Of a stretch of DNA of 40,208 nucleotides, positions 1 through 8,354 are shown piece by piece. The notes under the pieces were generated by a model that worked only from the letters and a program-made list of their open reading frames with translations, was not told the origin of the DNA and did not search any database. Each line of letters opens with the position of its first letter. Positions within the stretch are counted from its first letter, which is position 1. Made by a program: the position numbers and the translations under genes. Location: IMG/VR virus record IMGVR_UViG_3300043427_001483, positions 1-40,208 of that record; one strand, given 5' to 3'. The stretch comes from a virus.

Positions 1-2
1 AC

Positions 3-542
3 GCTGGCGATTCGCTCAGCTGGGTTGAGCCGCCGACCGATGATCGCGGCTCTGATCAATGGTCGTCTGTGCTGTGGCTGCGGTTCAATCAGGCCAATGA
101 AGCGGTCACCATCAGCGGTGCACCGGTAAGCGAAGGCTGGCGCTTCACGATCAGCGCGCAGGTCAGCGGCGGGATGGAGCCCGGCACCTGGTATTGGCAG
201 CGGCGGATTGCACGTGACCTGGAGTCAGTCACGGTCGGCACCGGTACGGTCAGTGTCGAACGCAGCCTGGCCTACACCGGCAGCGCTGCAGCGTTCGATG
301 GCCGCAGTCAGGCACGGCAGGACCTGGAGGCAGTGCAAGCTGCGATCCGCGCGATCGTGCGTGGTGGTGCGGTGGCTGAGTACACCATCGGCACCAGGCG
401 GCTTAAGAAGATGACGATGGCGGAGCTGATCATGCTGGAAGATCGGCTCAAGCGTGAAGTGATGAGAGAAGAACGAGCAGAGAAGATCGCTAACGGCCTT
501 GGCGATCCGCGCAAGGTTTCCATTCGGTTTCGTCAGCCATGA
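3..542 (+). CDS. gpW-like head-completion/connector protein, 5' partial
   Basis: The reading frame is open from the first bases, so the gene starts before the window. A GTG at 69 is in frame, but coding-like sequence (GDSLSW...) precedes it. The N-terminal half looks like a beta-rich domain (WRFTISAQV, GTWYWQRRI). The C-terminal half is helical and charged (LEAVQAAIRAI, then TMAELIMLEDRLKREVMREE), a layout like the small lambda gpW fold that closes the packaged head and seats the tail connector. Position directly before the portal fits the lambda W-B order. Its stop overlaps the portal start (ATGA). Family assignment is from pattern and context; the extra N-terminal domain is not part of lambda gpW. 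Confidence 0.65.
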   Translation, partial: AGDSLSWVEPPTDDRGSDQWSSVLWLRFNQANEAVTISGAPVSEGWRFTISAQVSGGMEPGTWYWQRRIARDLESVTVGTGTVSVERSLAYTGSAAAFDGRSQARQDLEAVQAAIRAIVRGGAVAEYTIGTRRLKKMTMAELIMLEDRLKREVMREERAEKIANGLGDPRKVSIRFRQP

Positions 543-2074
543 TCGCGAACTTCCTGACCGGTATTGGCACTTCTACCAGCATGCGGCTGCCGGAACCTGA
601 GCCGTTACCGCGGCCACGCAGCAGGCGGATGTATGCCGGCGCCAGGATGAGTCGGCTTTCGGCGGACTGGTTGGCGGGTCAGACCAGCGCCGATGCTGAA
701 ATCAAGTTGAGCATCCGGCAGCTGCGCAATCGCGCGCGGCAGATGGTGCGCGACAACCCGTATGCCAGGCAGGCGAAGCGCGCGGTTGAGCTGAATGTGA
801 TTGGCACTGGTGTGCAGCTGCAGGCCAGGGTGATGAAGCTGCGTGGCGGCATGCGGGATGATGCGATCAATCAACGCATCGAGGCGCTGTGGCTGCAGTG
901 GTGCCGCAAGGAAAACTGCGATGCATCCGGTCGCAATGATCTGCAGCGACTGGCCAGGATCGCGGTTGGCGCGATGGTGGAATCTGGCGAAGCGATCTTT
1001 CGTGTCGTCAACCGCCGTGATCGCCGCGGCAAGGTGCCGATGGCATTACAGATGATCGAATCTGACATGCTCGACGAGGAGTATGCCGGTCCGACATCGC
1101 AGACCAATAGCGAGTGGCGGTTGGGTGTTGAGATTGACGAATGGGGACAGCCGCTGAATTATGCGTTCTTCACGCGGCACCCTGGCGACAGCAACCTGGT
1201 CGGCCGCGTTGACGACAACCGCCGCCATCTGATCATTCCAGCATCGGAAGTCATCCACCTATTCGAGCCGGACCGCCCTGGGCAGACCCGCGGCGTGCCG
1301 TGGTTCTCGGCAGTGATGGAAGATGCGCACCAGATGGCCGGCTACGAAGAAGCGGCTGTCGTGCGGGCCCGTGGTGCCGCCAGCTTGATGGGCTTCATCC
1401 AGACGCCAGAAGGCGAGCTGGAAGGCGACGACGTGGAAGGCGAAGATCGGGTGACGGACTTCGAGCCGGGTCAGTTCCGCTACCTGAATCCTGGCGAGAC
1501 CGTGCAGGTGCCGCAGCTGCAGGCGCCGGATGCACAGTATGAGATGTTCGTGCGGCAGAAAACCCGGCGCTTCGCAGCGGGCATGGGCTGCAGCTACGAG
1601 ACGGTCAGCAAGGACTTCAGCCAGACCAACTACAGCAGCAGCCGGCTGAGCCTGATTGAAGATCGCGATCACTGGAAGGTGATCCAGGATCTGATGATCC
1701 AGGACTTCTACCAGCGCATTTACGTGCAGTGGCTGCAGACCGCCGTGCTAGGCAATGTGCTGCAGCTGGGCGACTACGAGATCAGGCCGGAGCGGTACGA
1801 AGATGCGGCGTATTGGCAGCCGCGTGGCTGGCAGTGGGTGGATCCACTGAAGGAAGCGCAAGCCTATGCGCTGATGGAGGATCGCGGCTACATCACCAAG
1901 AGCCAGGTGTGCGGCATGCTCGGCACCGACCTTGAGGAGAACATGCGCCAGAAAGCGTTTGAGCAGCAGCTGGCGCTAAATCTTGGTGTGACGCTTCCAG
2001 ATTCTCGGGCACCGGTTAATAGCCTGCCAGGTGATACTGCAGACCAAGGGAATGGACCTGGCGGAACTGCGTAA
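539..2074 (+). CDS. Portal protein, lambda gpB family
   Basis: Dodecameric portal at the capsid vertex through which DNA is packaged and to which the connectors bind. The 511-residue length and whole-protein pattern match the lambda-type portal family: an N-terminal segment with DNPYARQAKRAVELNVIGTG, a central SGEAIFRVVNRR, then ASEVIHLFEPDRPGQTRGVPW, then a tunnel/clip part with GMGCSYETVSKDFSQTNYSS. These are hallmark stretches of this family. It starts with ATG inside the previous gene's stop (ATGA) and its end overlaps the protease-capsid gene by 44 bases if that gene uses its GTG, or 23 if it uses the ATG. No frame damage seen. Confidence 0.93.
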   Translation: MIANFLTGIGTSTSMRLPEPEPLPRPRSRRMYAGARMSRLSADWLAGQTSADAEIKLSIRQLRNRARQMVRDNPYARQAKRAVELNVIGTGVQLQARVMKLRGGMRDDAINQRIEALWLQWCRKENCDASGRNDLQRLARIAVGAMVESGEAIFRVVNRRDRRGKVPMALQMIESDMLDEEYAGPTSQTNSEWRLGVEIDEWGQPLNYAFFTRHPGDSNLVGRVDDNRRHLIIPASEVIHLFEPDRPGQTRGVPWFSAVMEDAHQMAGYEEAAVVRARGAASLMGFIQTPEGELEGDDVEGEDRVTDFEPGQFRYLNPGETVQVPQLQAPDAQYEMFVRQKTRRFAAGMGCSYETVSKDFSQTNYSSSRLSLIEDRDHWKVIQDLMIQDFYQRIYVQWLQTAVLGNVLQLGDYEIRPERYEDAAYWQPRGWQWVDPLKEAQAYALMEDRGYITKSQVCGMLGTDLEENMRQKAFEQQLALNLGVTLPDSRAPVNSLPGDTADQGNGPGGTA

Positions 2075-3854
2075 GCGATCTGGTGGTTCGTTGGTGCAAC
2101 GCCGCGAACTGCAGATTGAGCTACGCGAAGGTGAAGGCGACGAACTGGCGTTCAGCTTCAGCTCTGAGCAGCCGGTGGAGCGGTGGTTCGGCACCGAGAT
2201 CCTGAGCCACCAGGCTGGTGCTGCTGATCTGGCCAGGCTGAATGATGGCGCGCCGTTCCTGTGGAACCACGATCGTGACGCTGTGATCGGCGTGGTGCAG
2301 CAGGCATCGTTTGGCGATGACCGGCGCGGTTACGCCAAGGTGAAGTGGAGCCGTAATGCCATGGCTCAAGAGAAGCGGCAGGACGTTGAGGATGGCATTC
2401 TGCGCAACGTGAGCTTTGCGTATGAGATCAACGATGTTGAAGAGCGCGACGGCACGATGCTGATCACCCGCTGGACACCGCTGGAGGTCAGCTTGGTGAG
2501 CATTCCAGCTGATAACAGCGTGGGACTGGGAAGATCAATGGATGAGCCTATCCCTAGCCTGCCTGATGTAGAGCAATCTCCTGCAGCCGACGAAATGGAA
2601 GCCCCTGAAGCTCCCGCTCCCACGGTGGATATGGAGGTGGTCCGATCTGAGGCTGTCAAGGCCGAACGCGATCGGATCGCTTCTATCACCGCTCTGGGTG
2701 AGCGCCACGAAATGCCAGACCTGGCCCGCCAGCTGATCGACGGCGGCAAATCTCTCGCAGAAGCGCGTGAGGCGATCCTGGATCAACTCGGAACCCGTAG
2801 CACCATGCAACAACCCATCGCCAACGTGGATCTGACCACGAACGACGTCGGCCTGAGCGAGAAGGAGGCCAAGCGCTTCAGCTTCGTTCGTGCGCTGAAC
2901 TACCTGTCCAATCAGGGCGACGCCAACGCCCGCCGCGCTGCTGAGTTTGAGATCGAAGTTGGCAAGGCTGCCGCTGAGAAGTACGAGCGCAGCTCCAATG
3001 GCATCGTGGTGCCCAACGAGGTGCTGCGTCGTGACCTGGTGGTCGGCACGCCGTCTGCCGGCGGCAACCTGGTCGCATCTGAGCTGCTGAGCGGTTCGTT
3101 CATCGAGCTGCTCCGTAACCGGATGGCCATGATGCAGGCTGGCGTCACCATGCTGACCGGCCTGCAGGGCAACATCAGCGTGCCGCGTCAGACGTCAGCT
3201 GCGACCGCTTACTGGGTCGGCGAGGGCAGCAGCCCCACCGAGAGCCAGCAGGCGATCGATCAGGTCAACATGACGCCCAAGACGGTGGGTGCCTTCGTTG
3301 ACTACAGCCGCCGCCTGCTGCTCCAGTCGAGCATCGACGTCGAGGGCATGATCCGCGCCGACCTGGCCCGCGTGATTGCGCTGGAGCTCGATCGTGCTGC
3401 GATCTACGGCACCGGTTCGTCCAGCCAGCCGCTGGGTCTGGTGAACACCACCGGCATCGGCAGCCAGACGATCAGCACATTCGGCACCTTCGCTGAATAC
3501 ATCGGCATGGAAACCGATGTAGCGACCGCCAACGCTGACGCCGGCAGCATGCGGTACATCATCAACGCTGCCGCTCGCGGTGCGCTGAAGTCCACCAGCA
3601 TCGTCGGTACCGAAGCGCGCTTCGTGTACGAGAACGACGAGATCAACGGTTACCCGGTGATCGTCTCCAACCAGCTCACCACCAACGATGCCCTGTTCGG
3701 TGACTTCTCGCAGTTCGTCGTCGGTATGTGGTCCGGCCTGGATCTGACCGTGGATCCCTACGCCGGCGCCACTGCCGGAACGGTTCGCGTGATCGCGCTG
3801 CAGGACGTGGATTACGCCGTTCGTCAGCCCGCTGCCTTCTGCTATGGAACTTGA
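2031..3854 (+). CDS. Fused prohead protease and HK97-type major capsid protein
   Basis: One 607-residue frame carries two head functions. Residues about 20-170 are an HK97-family prohead protease (peptidase U35): probable catalytic His80 (LWNHDRD), Ser128 (RNVSFAYE) and acidic Glu152 (PLEVSLVSIPAD). Residues about 170-285 are a charged scaffold or delta-like linker. Residues about 285-607 are an HK97-fold major capsid protein (GNLVASELLSGSFIELLRN, SVPRQTSAATAYWVGEG, LELDRAAIYGTGSSSQPLGL). In this family the protease cuts the linker after prohead assembly. The start is ambiguous: GTG at 2031 or ATG at 2052, both upstream of the protease domain. An internal ATG at 2805 (MQQPIANVDL) could also give separate capsid protein. 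The capsid part uses noticeably more C-ending codons than the protease part. Confidence 0.93.
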   Translation: MILQTKGMDLAELRKRSGGSLVQRRELQIELREGEGDELAFSFSSEQPVERWFGTEILSHQAGAADLARLNDGAPFLWNHDRDAVIGVVQQASFGDDRRGYAKVKWSRNAMAQEKRQDVEDGILRNVSFAYEINDVEERDGTMLITRWTPLEVSLVSIPADNSVGLGRSMDEPIPSLPDVEQSPAADEMEAPEAPAPTVDMEVVRSEAVKAERDRIASITALGERHEMPDLARQLIDGGKSLAEAREAILDQLGTRSTMQQPIANVDLTTNDVGLSEKEAKRFSFVRALNYLSNQGDANARRAAEFEIEVGKAAAEKYERSSNGIVVPNEVLRRDLVVGTPSAGGNLVASELLSGSFIELLRNRMAMMQAGVTMLTGLQGNISVPRQTSAATAYWVGEGSSPTESQQAIDQVNMTPKTVGAFVDYSRRLLLQSSIDVEGMIRADLARVIALELDRAAIYGTGSSSQPLGLVNTTGIGSQTISTFGTFAEYIGMETDVATANADAGSMRYIINAAARGALKSTSIVGTEARFVYENDEINGYPVIVSNQLTTNDALFGDFSQFVVGMWSGLDLTVDPYAGATAGTVRVIALQDVDYAVRQPAAFCYGT

Positions 3855-4047
3855 GATCATCCGCCCGGTGATGATCAGCGGTGAGTCGGCTCCGGCCGGC
3901 TCCATCGTTGAGATTGCCGATAGCGATGGCTACCTGCTGATGGGTATGGGTAAAGCCAAGCCTGCACCAGTGAAGGAGCCTGAATCGGTGGTTGAGCCCA
4001 TCAAGCCGGCTACCAAGAAGACGACCAAGCCAACGACGGAGGATTGA
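3844..4047 (+). CDS. Small post-capsid head protein, unknown function
   Basis: A 67-residue protein overlapping the end of the capsid gene by 11 bases. The first 40 residues resemble a short beta domain common directly after phage major capsid genes (MELEIIRPVMISGE, then PAGSIVEIADSDGYLLMGMGKAKP). The tail is Lys/Pro/Thr-rich and probably disordered. The place corresponds to lambda FI, a packaging accessory, but the sequence does not show FI homology. The role is inferred from position only. Confidence 0.7.
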   Translation: MELEIIRPVMISGESAPAGSIVEIADSDGYLLMGMGKAKPAPVKEPESVVEPIKPATKKTTKPTTED

Positions 4048-4050
4048 TCC

Positions 4051-4440
4051 ATGGCTATCACGCAACGCGGACTGGAGAAGCTGGAGCTTCTCGGCTTTCA
4101 CCCGACCGCTGCCCGCACCAGCACGTCCAGCGGCACTGGTGTGGACCTGCAGCAGTACGACGGCGACGTCGTGCTGATTCTGGACTCTGCTGCGGCTGGT
4201 GCTGGCACTAACCCCACGCTGGACGTGACGGTTGAGCACAGCGACGCCTCTGGCAGCGGCTACACCGCGATCACTGGTGCAGCCTTCACCCAGGTCACGA
4301 ATGCCGCTTCGCAGCAGAAGCTGGTGATCAGCAAGGACGACGCCAAGCGCTACGTCCGCGTGACCTACACCATCGGCGGCACCAACAGCCCCAGCTTCAC
4401 GTTTAGCGTGACTGGTGTTAGCGCCAAGAAGTACGGCTGA
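4051..4440 (+). CDS. Predicted beta-rich head decoration or structural protein
   Basis: A 129-residue protein starting 4 bases after the preceding stop. It carries a beta-sandwich-like pattern: DGDVVLILDSAAAGAGTNPT, DVTVEHSDASGSGYTAI, LVISKDDAKRYVRVTYTIGG. I recall this architecture in phage proteins located just after the major capsid protein. The likely role is capsid decoration or a structural accessory, but no enzymatic motif is present and the function is inferred from position. A strong hairpin follows the gene (4460-4483). Confidence 0.7.
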   Translation: MAITQRGLEKLELLGFHPTAARTSTSSGTGVDLQQYDGDVVLILDSAAAGAGTNPTLDVTVEHSDASGSGYTAITGAAFTQVTNAASQQKLVISKDDAKRYVRVTYTIGGTNSPSFTFSVTGVSAKKYG

Positions 4441-4459
4441 TCGCAGCCTGATGACCACT

Positions 4460-4486
4460 GCCCCTGGCCTACGGGCTGGGGGCTTT
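4460..4486 (+). terminator. Intra-operon hairpin with UACG tetraloop and short T run
   Basis: Bases 4460-4469 pair with 4474-4483 (ten pairs, two of them G-U in RNA). The loop is TACG closed by C-G, the very stable UNCG type, and is followed by TTT. The structure sits between the head genes and the FII connector. It could be a weak terminator lowering downstream expression, or an RNA-processing/stability element that keeps capsid mRNA abundant. Confidence 0.55.
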
Positions 4487-4502
4487 GCTGCAGGGAGCGC
4501 CT

Positions 4503-4832
4503 GTGTTCACTGAAGACCTAGATGTTTTCCTGGCTGATTTCGGGCTGCCGGTGGTGATGGGCGGCGTGAGCGGCATTGGTGTGCTGGACATGCCAGCGCA
4601 GATGATCGCTGATGGAATGGTGATCACGACCGATTACAAGCTGACCGTGCGCGCTAATCTGTTTGGCGCAATGAAGTACGGAGATACTGTGTTGGTCAAT
4701 GGCGTGACGTATCAGGTGCGTGAGCCGATGCTGGTGGATGATGGCGCGTTCCTTGAAGTTAGCCTGACTAAGCTGGCAGTAAGTCAATCAGTGTTTGCCG
4801 CCGACGTGTTCGCCGAAGGGGTGTTTGTATGA
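4503..4832 (+). CDS. Head-tail joining protein, lambda FII-like
   Basis: A 109-residue protein that would cap the connector and receive the tail. Start chosen at GTG 4503 because CAGGGAG (4490-4496) lies about six bases upstream. A longer frame from TTG 4485 has no such support. The sequence fits the FII-type attachment family: N-terminal [13 protein letters not shown], then [20 protein letters not shown], then a C-terminal beta-barrel edge ([28 protein letters not shown]). Follows lambda gene order after the capsid. Ends with a 4-base overlap with the collagen-like gene. Confidence 0.75.
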   Translation: MFTEDLDVFLADFGLPVVMGGVSGIGVLDMPAQMIADGMVITTDYKLTVRANLFGAMKYGDTVLVNGVTYQVREPMLVDDGAFLEVSLTKLAVSQSVFAADVFAEGVFV

Positions 4833-6157
4833 CGCTGAACTTAGTCCGGCGCAACGTCAAGGGTTCACCGCTGACGGCGGCTGATCATGATGGCAATTTA
4901 GACAAGCTCGAAGAAGCGATTGAGGATATTGAGCTAACGCCAGGCCCGACTGGCCCCGCCGGCCCCGCCGGCGCAACCGGCCCCCAGGGCCCTGCCGGCG
5001 CAACTGGCCCTGCTGGCCCAGCTGGAGCAGCAGGCAGCAGCGCCTATCAGGTCGCGGTTGCCGGTGGCTTCGTCGGCACAGAAGCCCAATGGCTGGCGTC
5101 ACTGGTTGGCCCGCAGGGCCCGGCTGGGGCCACTGGTCCTGCCGGGGCTGCCGGGCCGCAAGGTCCTGCCGGAGCTACCGGGGCCACCGGCCCGCAAGGC
5201 CCGAAAGGTGACACCGGAGACACAGGTCCACAGGGCCAGGCTGGCGCAACTGGTGCGACCGGTCCACAGGGACCAAAGGGCGACACGGGTGATACGGGGC
5301 CACAAGGCCCAGCAGGTGCAACAGGAGCAACAGGGCCTGCCGGTGCCACGGGTCCGCAGGGACCAGCTGGCCCGGCCGGCGCAACCGGCGCCCAGGGCCC
5401 CGCCGGTGTGGTGGCCGCCACTGCCCCGATCACCTACGACGCCGGCACGCAGACGGTGGCGATCACCGCTGCGACCACCAGCGCCGCGGGCTCGATGAGC
5501 GCCACGGACAAGGCGAAGTTGGATGGAATCGCGGCTGGCGCCGAAGTCAATGTCAACGCCGACTGGAACGCGAGCAGCGGCGACGCCCAGATCCTGAACA
5601 AGCCGACGATCCCCGCCCCGGCTGATGCCTCCCCGCAGCCGCCCGGTGTGGCTGCGATCGGCACCAGCACCGACTACGCCCGCGAAGATCACGTCCACGC
5701 CCTGCCGCCCCTAGTCTCCACGTCTTCGGCGGGGTTGGCGCCGGCGACGGGCACAGCGACTGGGAGATTTCTGCGCGACGACGCCGCCTACGCGCACCCG
5801 ATCGACACAATCGTTCTGGCCTGCAGCGACGAGACCACGGCACTGACAGCCGGCACAAACAAAGTCAGGTTCCGAATGCCGTACGCGGCAACGCTTCTAG
5901 CGGTTAGGGCCAGCGTGAACACGGCGCCGACCGGTTCGACGCTGATAGTGGACATCAACGAAGCCGGCACCAGCGTTCTCGGTACGAAGCTCAGCATCGA
6001 CGCCAGCGAGACCAGCAGCACGACGGCAGCGAGCGCTGCGACGATCACCGACAGCAGCCTGGCCGACGACGCCGAAATCAGCATCGACATTGACCAGATC
6101 GGCAGCACCGTGGCCGGTGCCGGCCTGAAGGTCATCCTGAGCGTGCGGAGGGCTTGA
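4829..6157 (+). CDS. Collagen-like fibre protein
   Basis: A 442-residue fibre subunit. Residues 1-37 are a helical N-terminus ([19 protein letters not shown]) that probably anchors it. Residues 39-193 are Gly-X-Y collagen repeats broken once by a short insert ([20 protein letters not shown]), as in many phage fibres. A middle linker contains [25 protein letters not shown], a motif typical of phage fibre proteins. The last 110 residues form a beta-rich head ([40 protein letters not shown]), a C-terminal domain I have seen in other phage fibres. Its position beside the head-tail connector, not after J, suggests a capsid or neck fibre. Confidence 0.85.
   Translation: MTLNLVRRNVKGSPLTAADHDGNLDKLEEAIEDIELTPGPTGPAGPAGATGPQGPAGATGPAGPAGAAGSSAYQVAVAGGFVGTEAQWLASLVGPQGPAGATGPAGAAGPQGPAGATGATGPQGPKGDTGDTGPQGQAGATGATGPQGPKGDTGDTGPQGPAGATGATGPAGATGPQGPAGPAGATGAQGPAGVVAATAPITYDAGTQTVAITAATTSAAGSMSATDKAKLDGIAAGAEVNVNADWNASSGDAQILNKPTIPAPADASPQPPGVAAIGTSTDYAREDHVHALPPLVSTSSAGLAPATGTATGRFLRDDAAYAHPIDTIVLACSDETTALTAGTNKVRFRMPYAATLLAVRASVNTAPTGSTLIVDINEAGTSVLGTKLSIDASETSSTTAASAATITDSSLADDAEISIDIDQIGSTVAGAGLKVILSVRRA
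4943..5409 (+). repeat. Gly-X-Y collagen-like coding repeats
   Basis: About 150 codons in which every third residue is Gly, dominated by [12 protein letters not shown] and GDT triplets. DNA units such as GGNCCNCAAGGNCC recur. One interruption of about 25 codons lies near 5035-5106. Such tracts form triple helices and are prone to length change by recombination. Confidence 0.95.
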
Positions 6158-6819
6158 TGATGTTGGTTCTGTTTGACCTTGAGACCGAGCAGATCCGCGA
6201 TTACCCTCGTGGCGATGAACTGCCGGTTGAGCAGCTCGACCCGCGCTATGTGGTGCTGCGTCGGGTGGTGGAGCAGCGGCCTGAGTACGACCCGGCGACG
6301 GAGTGGCTGCGGGAGACGCGGACCGTTGACCTGGAGGCTGGCGAGTGGCGCTGGGGCTGGGTGGTGGAGGATCTGCCGCCGCCGGTGCCGCCAGGCCCGG
6401 ACTACGCGGGCTTCTACGGCGGCCTGCTGTCCAGCCAGGTCTATGCCGGTGTGGTGGCCGCGCAGGGGAAAACCGGCGACCAGGCCGCCGCAATGGTGGT
6501 GTTCCTTGGCGCTGTTCAGGATGCGCTCAACGGCCGCGAGAACCGCCAGGCGCTGCAGCAGGCCATCTGGCTGCTGCTGGGTCAGCTGCAGCTGGGCGCC
6601 GAGGGGCTGGCCGAACTGCAGGCGTTACTGGAAGCGCATTTTATGGCCGGTATCTACAGCCTGGTGCCGATGCCACCGGCTGAGACACTGGGGCAGGAGT
6701 GGACCGATGCGGCTGGGGCCATCTGGGTGGCGGAACAGGCACGTGGACAGGATGGGCAATTCTTGGCCGACGATCCGGCAACACCTGAGCGCGAGTCGTT
6801 GATCTGGGTGCGGCAATGA
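6154..6819 (+). CDS. Fibre-associated protein of unknown function
   Basis: A 221-residue protein translated from an ATG triplet overlapping the previous stop. The N-terminal 80 residues form an acidic beta region ([39 protein letters not shown]). The middle ([20 protein letters not shown] onward) is helical, with repeated Leu/Gln segments ([25 protein letters not shown] split over two helices). It lies between two fibre-type genes, so a fibre base, chaperone or adaptor role is possible. I recognise no family with confidence and it does not look like gpZ. Confidence 0.6.
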   Translation: MMMLVLFDLETEQIRDYPRGDELPVEQLDPRYVVLRRVVEQRPEYDPATEWLRETRTVDLEAGEWRWGWVVEDLPPPVPPGPDYAGFYGGLLSSQVYAGVVAAQGKTGDQAAAMVVFLGAVQDALNGRENRQALQQAIWLLLGQLQLGAEGLAELQALLEAHFMAGIYSLVPMPPAETLGQEWTDAAGAIWVAEQARGQDGQFLADDPATPERESLIWVRQ

Positions 6820-7604
6820 GCATCATCTACATCAACCCGTATCGGTTTGCCCCTGCCTACGACCCAGACGCGCAGGACTTCATCAATCGTGTCATTGCGG
6901 CAGACGTGGCGGCTGGCAATACCAGCGGGCTGGAGGTTGGCGTGCAGGATGCCTATAACGCCTTCGTGGTCGGCTGCAAGTCAGACGGCATCTGGAACGC
7001 CATCAAGGCGTCGTGCATTCTGGCCGGCGCTCGGACGCTGAGCGGCTGCCTGGTGCCGCTGGTTGGGGCGGCGCCTGCAAACAACAATTTTGTGGGCGCA
7101 GACTACAATAGAAAAGCCGGACTTGCAGGCAATGCAACCAATAAATCAATTGACACGAATAGGCTTGTAACTGCGGATCCTCAAAACAGTTGCCATGTCT
7201 CGGTCTATTACGGTGATGAATCGACCGGTATCGGAATTGGAGGGTTTGGTGGCAGTGGGGCCGGATCAGTTGTTTTAACGAGATCGCCTCTTGCCGGAAG
7301 GATGAAGAATGTTAATTATGCAACCACTTCGCTTACTTCAGTCACTGCCGGATTCTGTGGGTTTAGTCGTGCCAGCTCTTTTAACTTTGTTGCTTTTGCA
7401 AATGGCGTCTCTGAAACAGTAAATCAAACAAGTTCAGCATTTTCAGGAGGCAATCTGTTTACGCATAGGTTTGGAGGTTCAGGGTTTGATATTTATTCAC
7501 TTGCCAGGATTGCATTCTATTCAATCGGAGAATCTTTGAGCCTTCCTTCGCTGAACACCCGCGTAACCACGCTGATCAACGCAATCGCGGCGGCCATTCC
7601 CTAA
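6816..7604 (+). CDS. Predicted receptor-binding or fibre-tip protein
   Basis: A 262-residue protein. Residues 15-85 are a helical anchor domain (DAQDFINRVIAADVAAGN, AYNAFVVGCKSDGIWNAIKA, LAGARTLSGCLVPLVG) that I recall as a shared N-terminal module in diverse phage fibre proteins. Residues 90-250 look like a lectin-type beta sandwich (SCHVSVYYGDESTGIGIGG, FNFVAFANGVSETVN). The beta part, about 7080-7540, is clearly richer in A/T than the flanks, as expected of a swapped host-range module. It overlaps the previous gene by four bases. Confidence 0.7.
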   Translation: MSIIYINPYRFAPAYDPDAQDFINRVIAADVAAGNTSGLEVGVQDAYNAFVVGCKSDGIWNAIKASCILAGARTLSGCLVPLVGAAPANNNFVGADYNRKAGLAGNATNKSIDTNRLVTADPQNSCHVSVYYGDESTGIGIGGFGGSGAGSVVLTRSPLAGRMKNVNYATTSLTSVTAGFCGFSRASSFNFVAFANGVSETVNQTSSAFSGGNLFTHRFGGSGFDIYSLARIAFYSIGESLSLPSLNTRVTTLINAIAAAIP

Positions 7605-7622
7605 GAGTCCCCGACTTCTGCC

Positions 7623-7712
7623 ATGCCCCGACAGCCCGAGGTCACCGCTGCTGCCGTCGCCCTGCTGGTGACCCTGGTGGGCGGCACTGTGGCGATCGAG
7701 GCGACGGAATAG
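7623..7712 (+). CDS. 29-residue hydrophobic peptide (possible)
   Basis: A short frame from ATG 7623 to TAG 7710-7712 encoding a charged N-terminus (MPRQPE), one hydrophobic stretch (VTAAAVALLVTLVGGTVAI) and an acidic end. It would be a single-span membrane peptide. It fills the only gap between the receptor-like gene and the U-like gene. A ribosome site is not obvious, so it may be untranslated. Confidence 0.35.
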   Translation: MPRQPEVTAAAVALLVTLVGGTVAIEATE

Positions 7713-7730
7713 CAGGCATTCATAGCCTGC
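7712..7730 (+). promoter_or_regulatory. Hairpin just before the tail-terminator start
   Basis: GCAGGC (7712-7717) pairs with GCCTGC (7725-7730) around a seven-base loop, ending four bases before the ATG at 7735. It would occupy the ribosome-loading zone and could limit translation of this low-copy tail protein. Confidence 0.35.
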
Positions 7731-7734
7731 CGGC

Positions 7735-8160
7735 ATGGCAACACGACGCGAGACCATTATTCAGGCCGCTGTTGCTGCGCTCGCAGGCACGACGCAGGTT
7801 GGCAGCAGGATCTACCGCAGCCGCACGCAGGCACTGCAGCGTGGCGAAGCTCCGGCATTGATCATCGAGCCATTGAATGACAATCCAGTCAATGACGTAC
7901 TGCCGAAGCTGGATTGGACATTGCAGCTACAGGTTGCGGTGTTCACGCGCGGTACGCCTGCTGATCAGCTGGCAGATCCGATCGTAGATGAAGTGCACCG
8001 CAAGCTGATCGGCAATGCAACTCTCAACGGGTTAATCAACGGGATCAGGCCAGGTTCTACCAGCTTCATGATGGTCGATGCAGACCAAGATGCCGGGGTT
8101 ACTAGCCTGATTTTTGAGGTGAGGTATCGAACCTCTTTCGCTGATCTGTCGCTGAGCTGA
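7735..8160 (+). CDS. Tail terminator protein, lambda gpU-like
   Basis: A 141-residue protein expected to form the hexameric ring ending the tail tube and joining it to the head. The pattern fits the U/terminator family: N-terminal helix RETIIQAAVAALAGTTQVGS, then YRSRTQALQRGEAPALII, a beta strand DWTLQLQVAVFTRG, a helix PADQLADPIVDEVHRKLIG, and a final strand SLIFEVRYRTSF. Located before the tail tube as in lambda U-V. Confidence 0.8.
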   Translation: MATRRETIIQAAVAALAGTTQVGSRIYRSRTQALQRGEAPALIIEPLNDNPVNDVLPKLDWTLQLQVAVFTRGTPADQLADPIVDEVHRKLIGNATLNGLINGIRPGSTSFMMVDADQDAGVTSLIFEVRYRTSFADLSLS

Positions 8161-8161
8161 C

Positions 8162-8344
8162 ATGGCCCAGAACCCAACGGGTGGTGGAACGTACTTTCGT
8201 GATGCAGACGGCGTTCTCCATCAACTGGAGGATGCTGAGGTCAAGCTGGATCCCGAAACCAGGCTCCTGATCCCACCCAAACGCTTGGCGCCGCAACCGC
8301 CCAAGACACCGGAAGTGCCGGTGACGACCACCGCTAAGAAGTGA
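8162..8344 (+). CDS. Small protein between U and V, unknown
   Basis: A 60-residue protein whose ATG begins one base after the previous stop. The first half may form a short beta hairpin (GGGTYFRDADGVLHQLED). The second half is Pro/Lys/Thr-rich and low in predicted structure. Tight spacing supports translation; no family is recognised. Its layout (small fold plus Pro/Lys tail) recalls the small protein after the capsid gene. Confidence 0.6.
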   Translation: MAQNPTGGGTYFRDADGVLHQLEDAEVKLDPETRLLIPPKRLAPQPPKTPEVPVTTTAKK

Positions 8345-8354
8345 GGATCGACCT

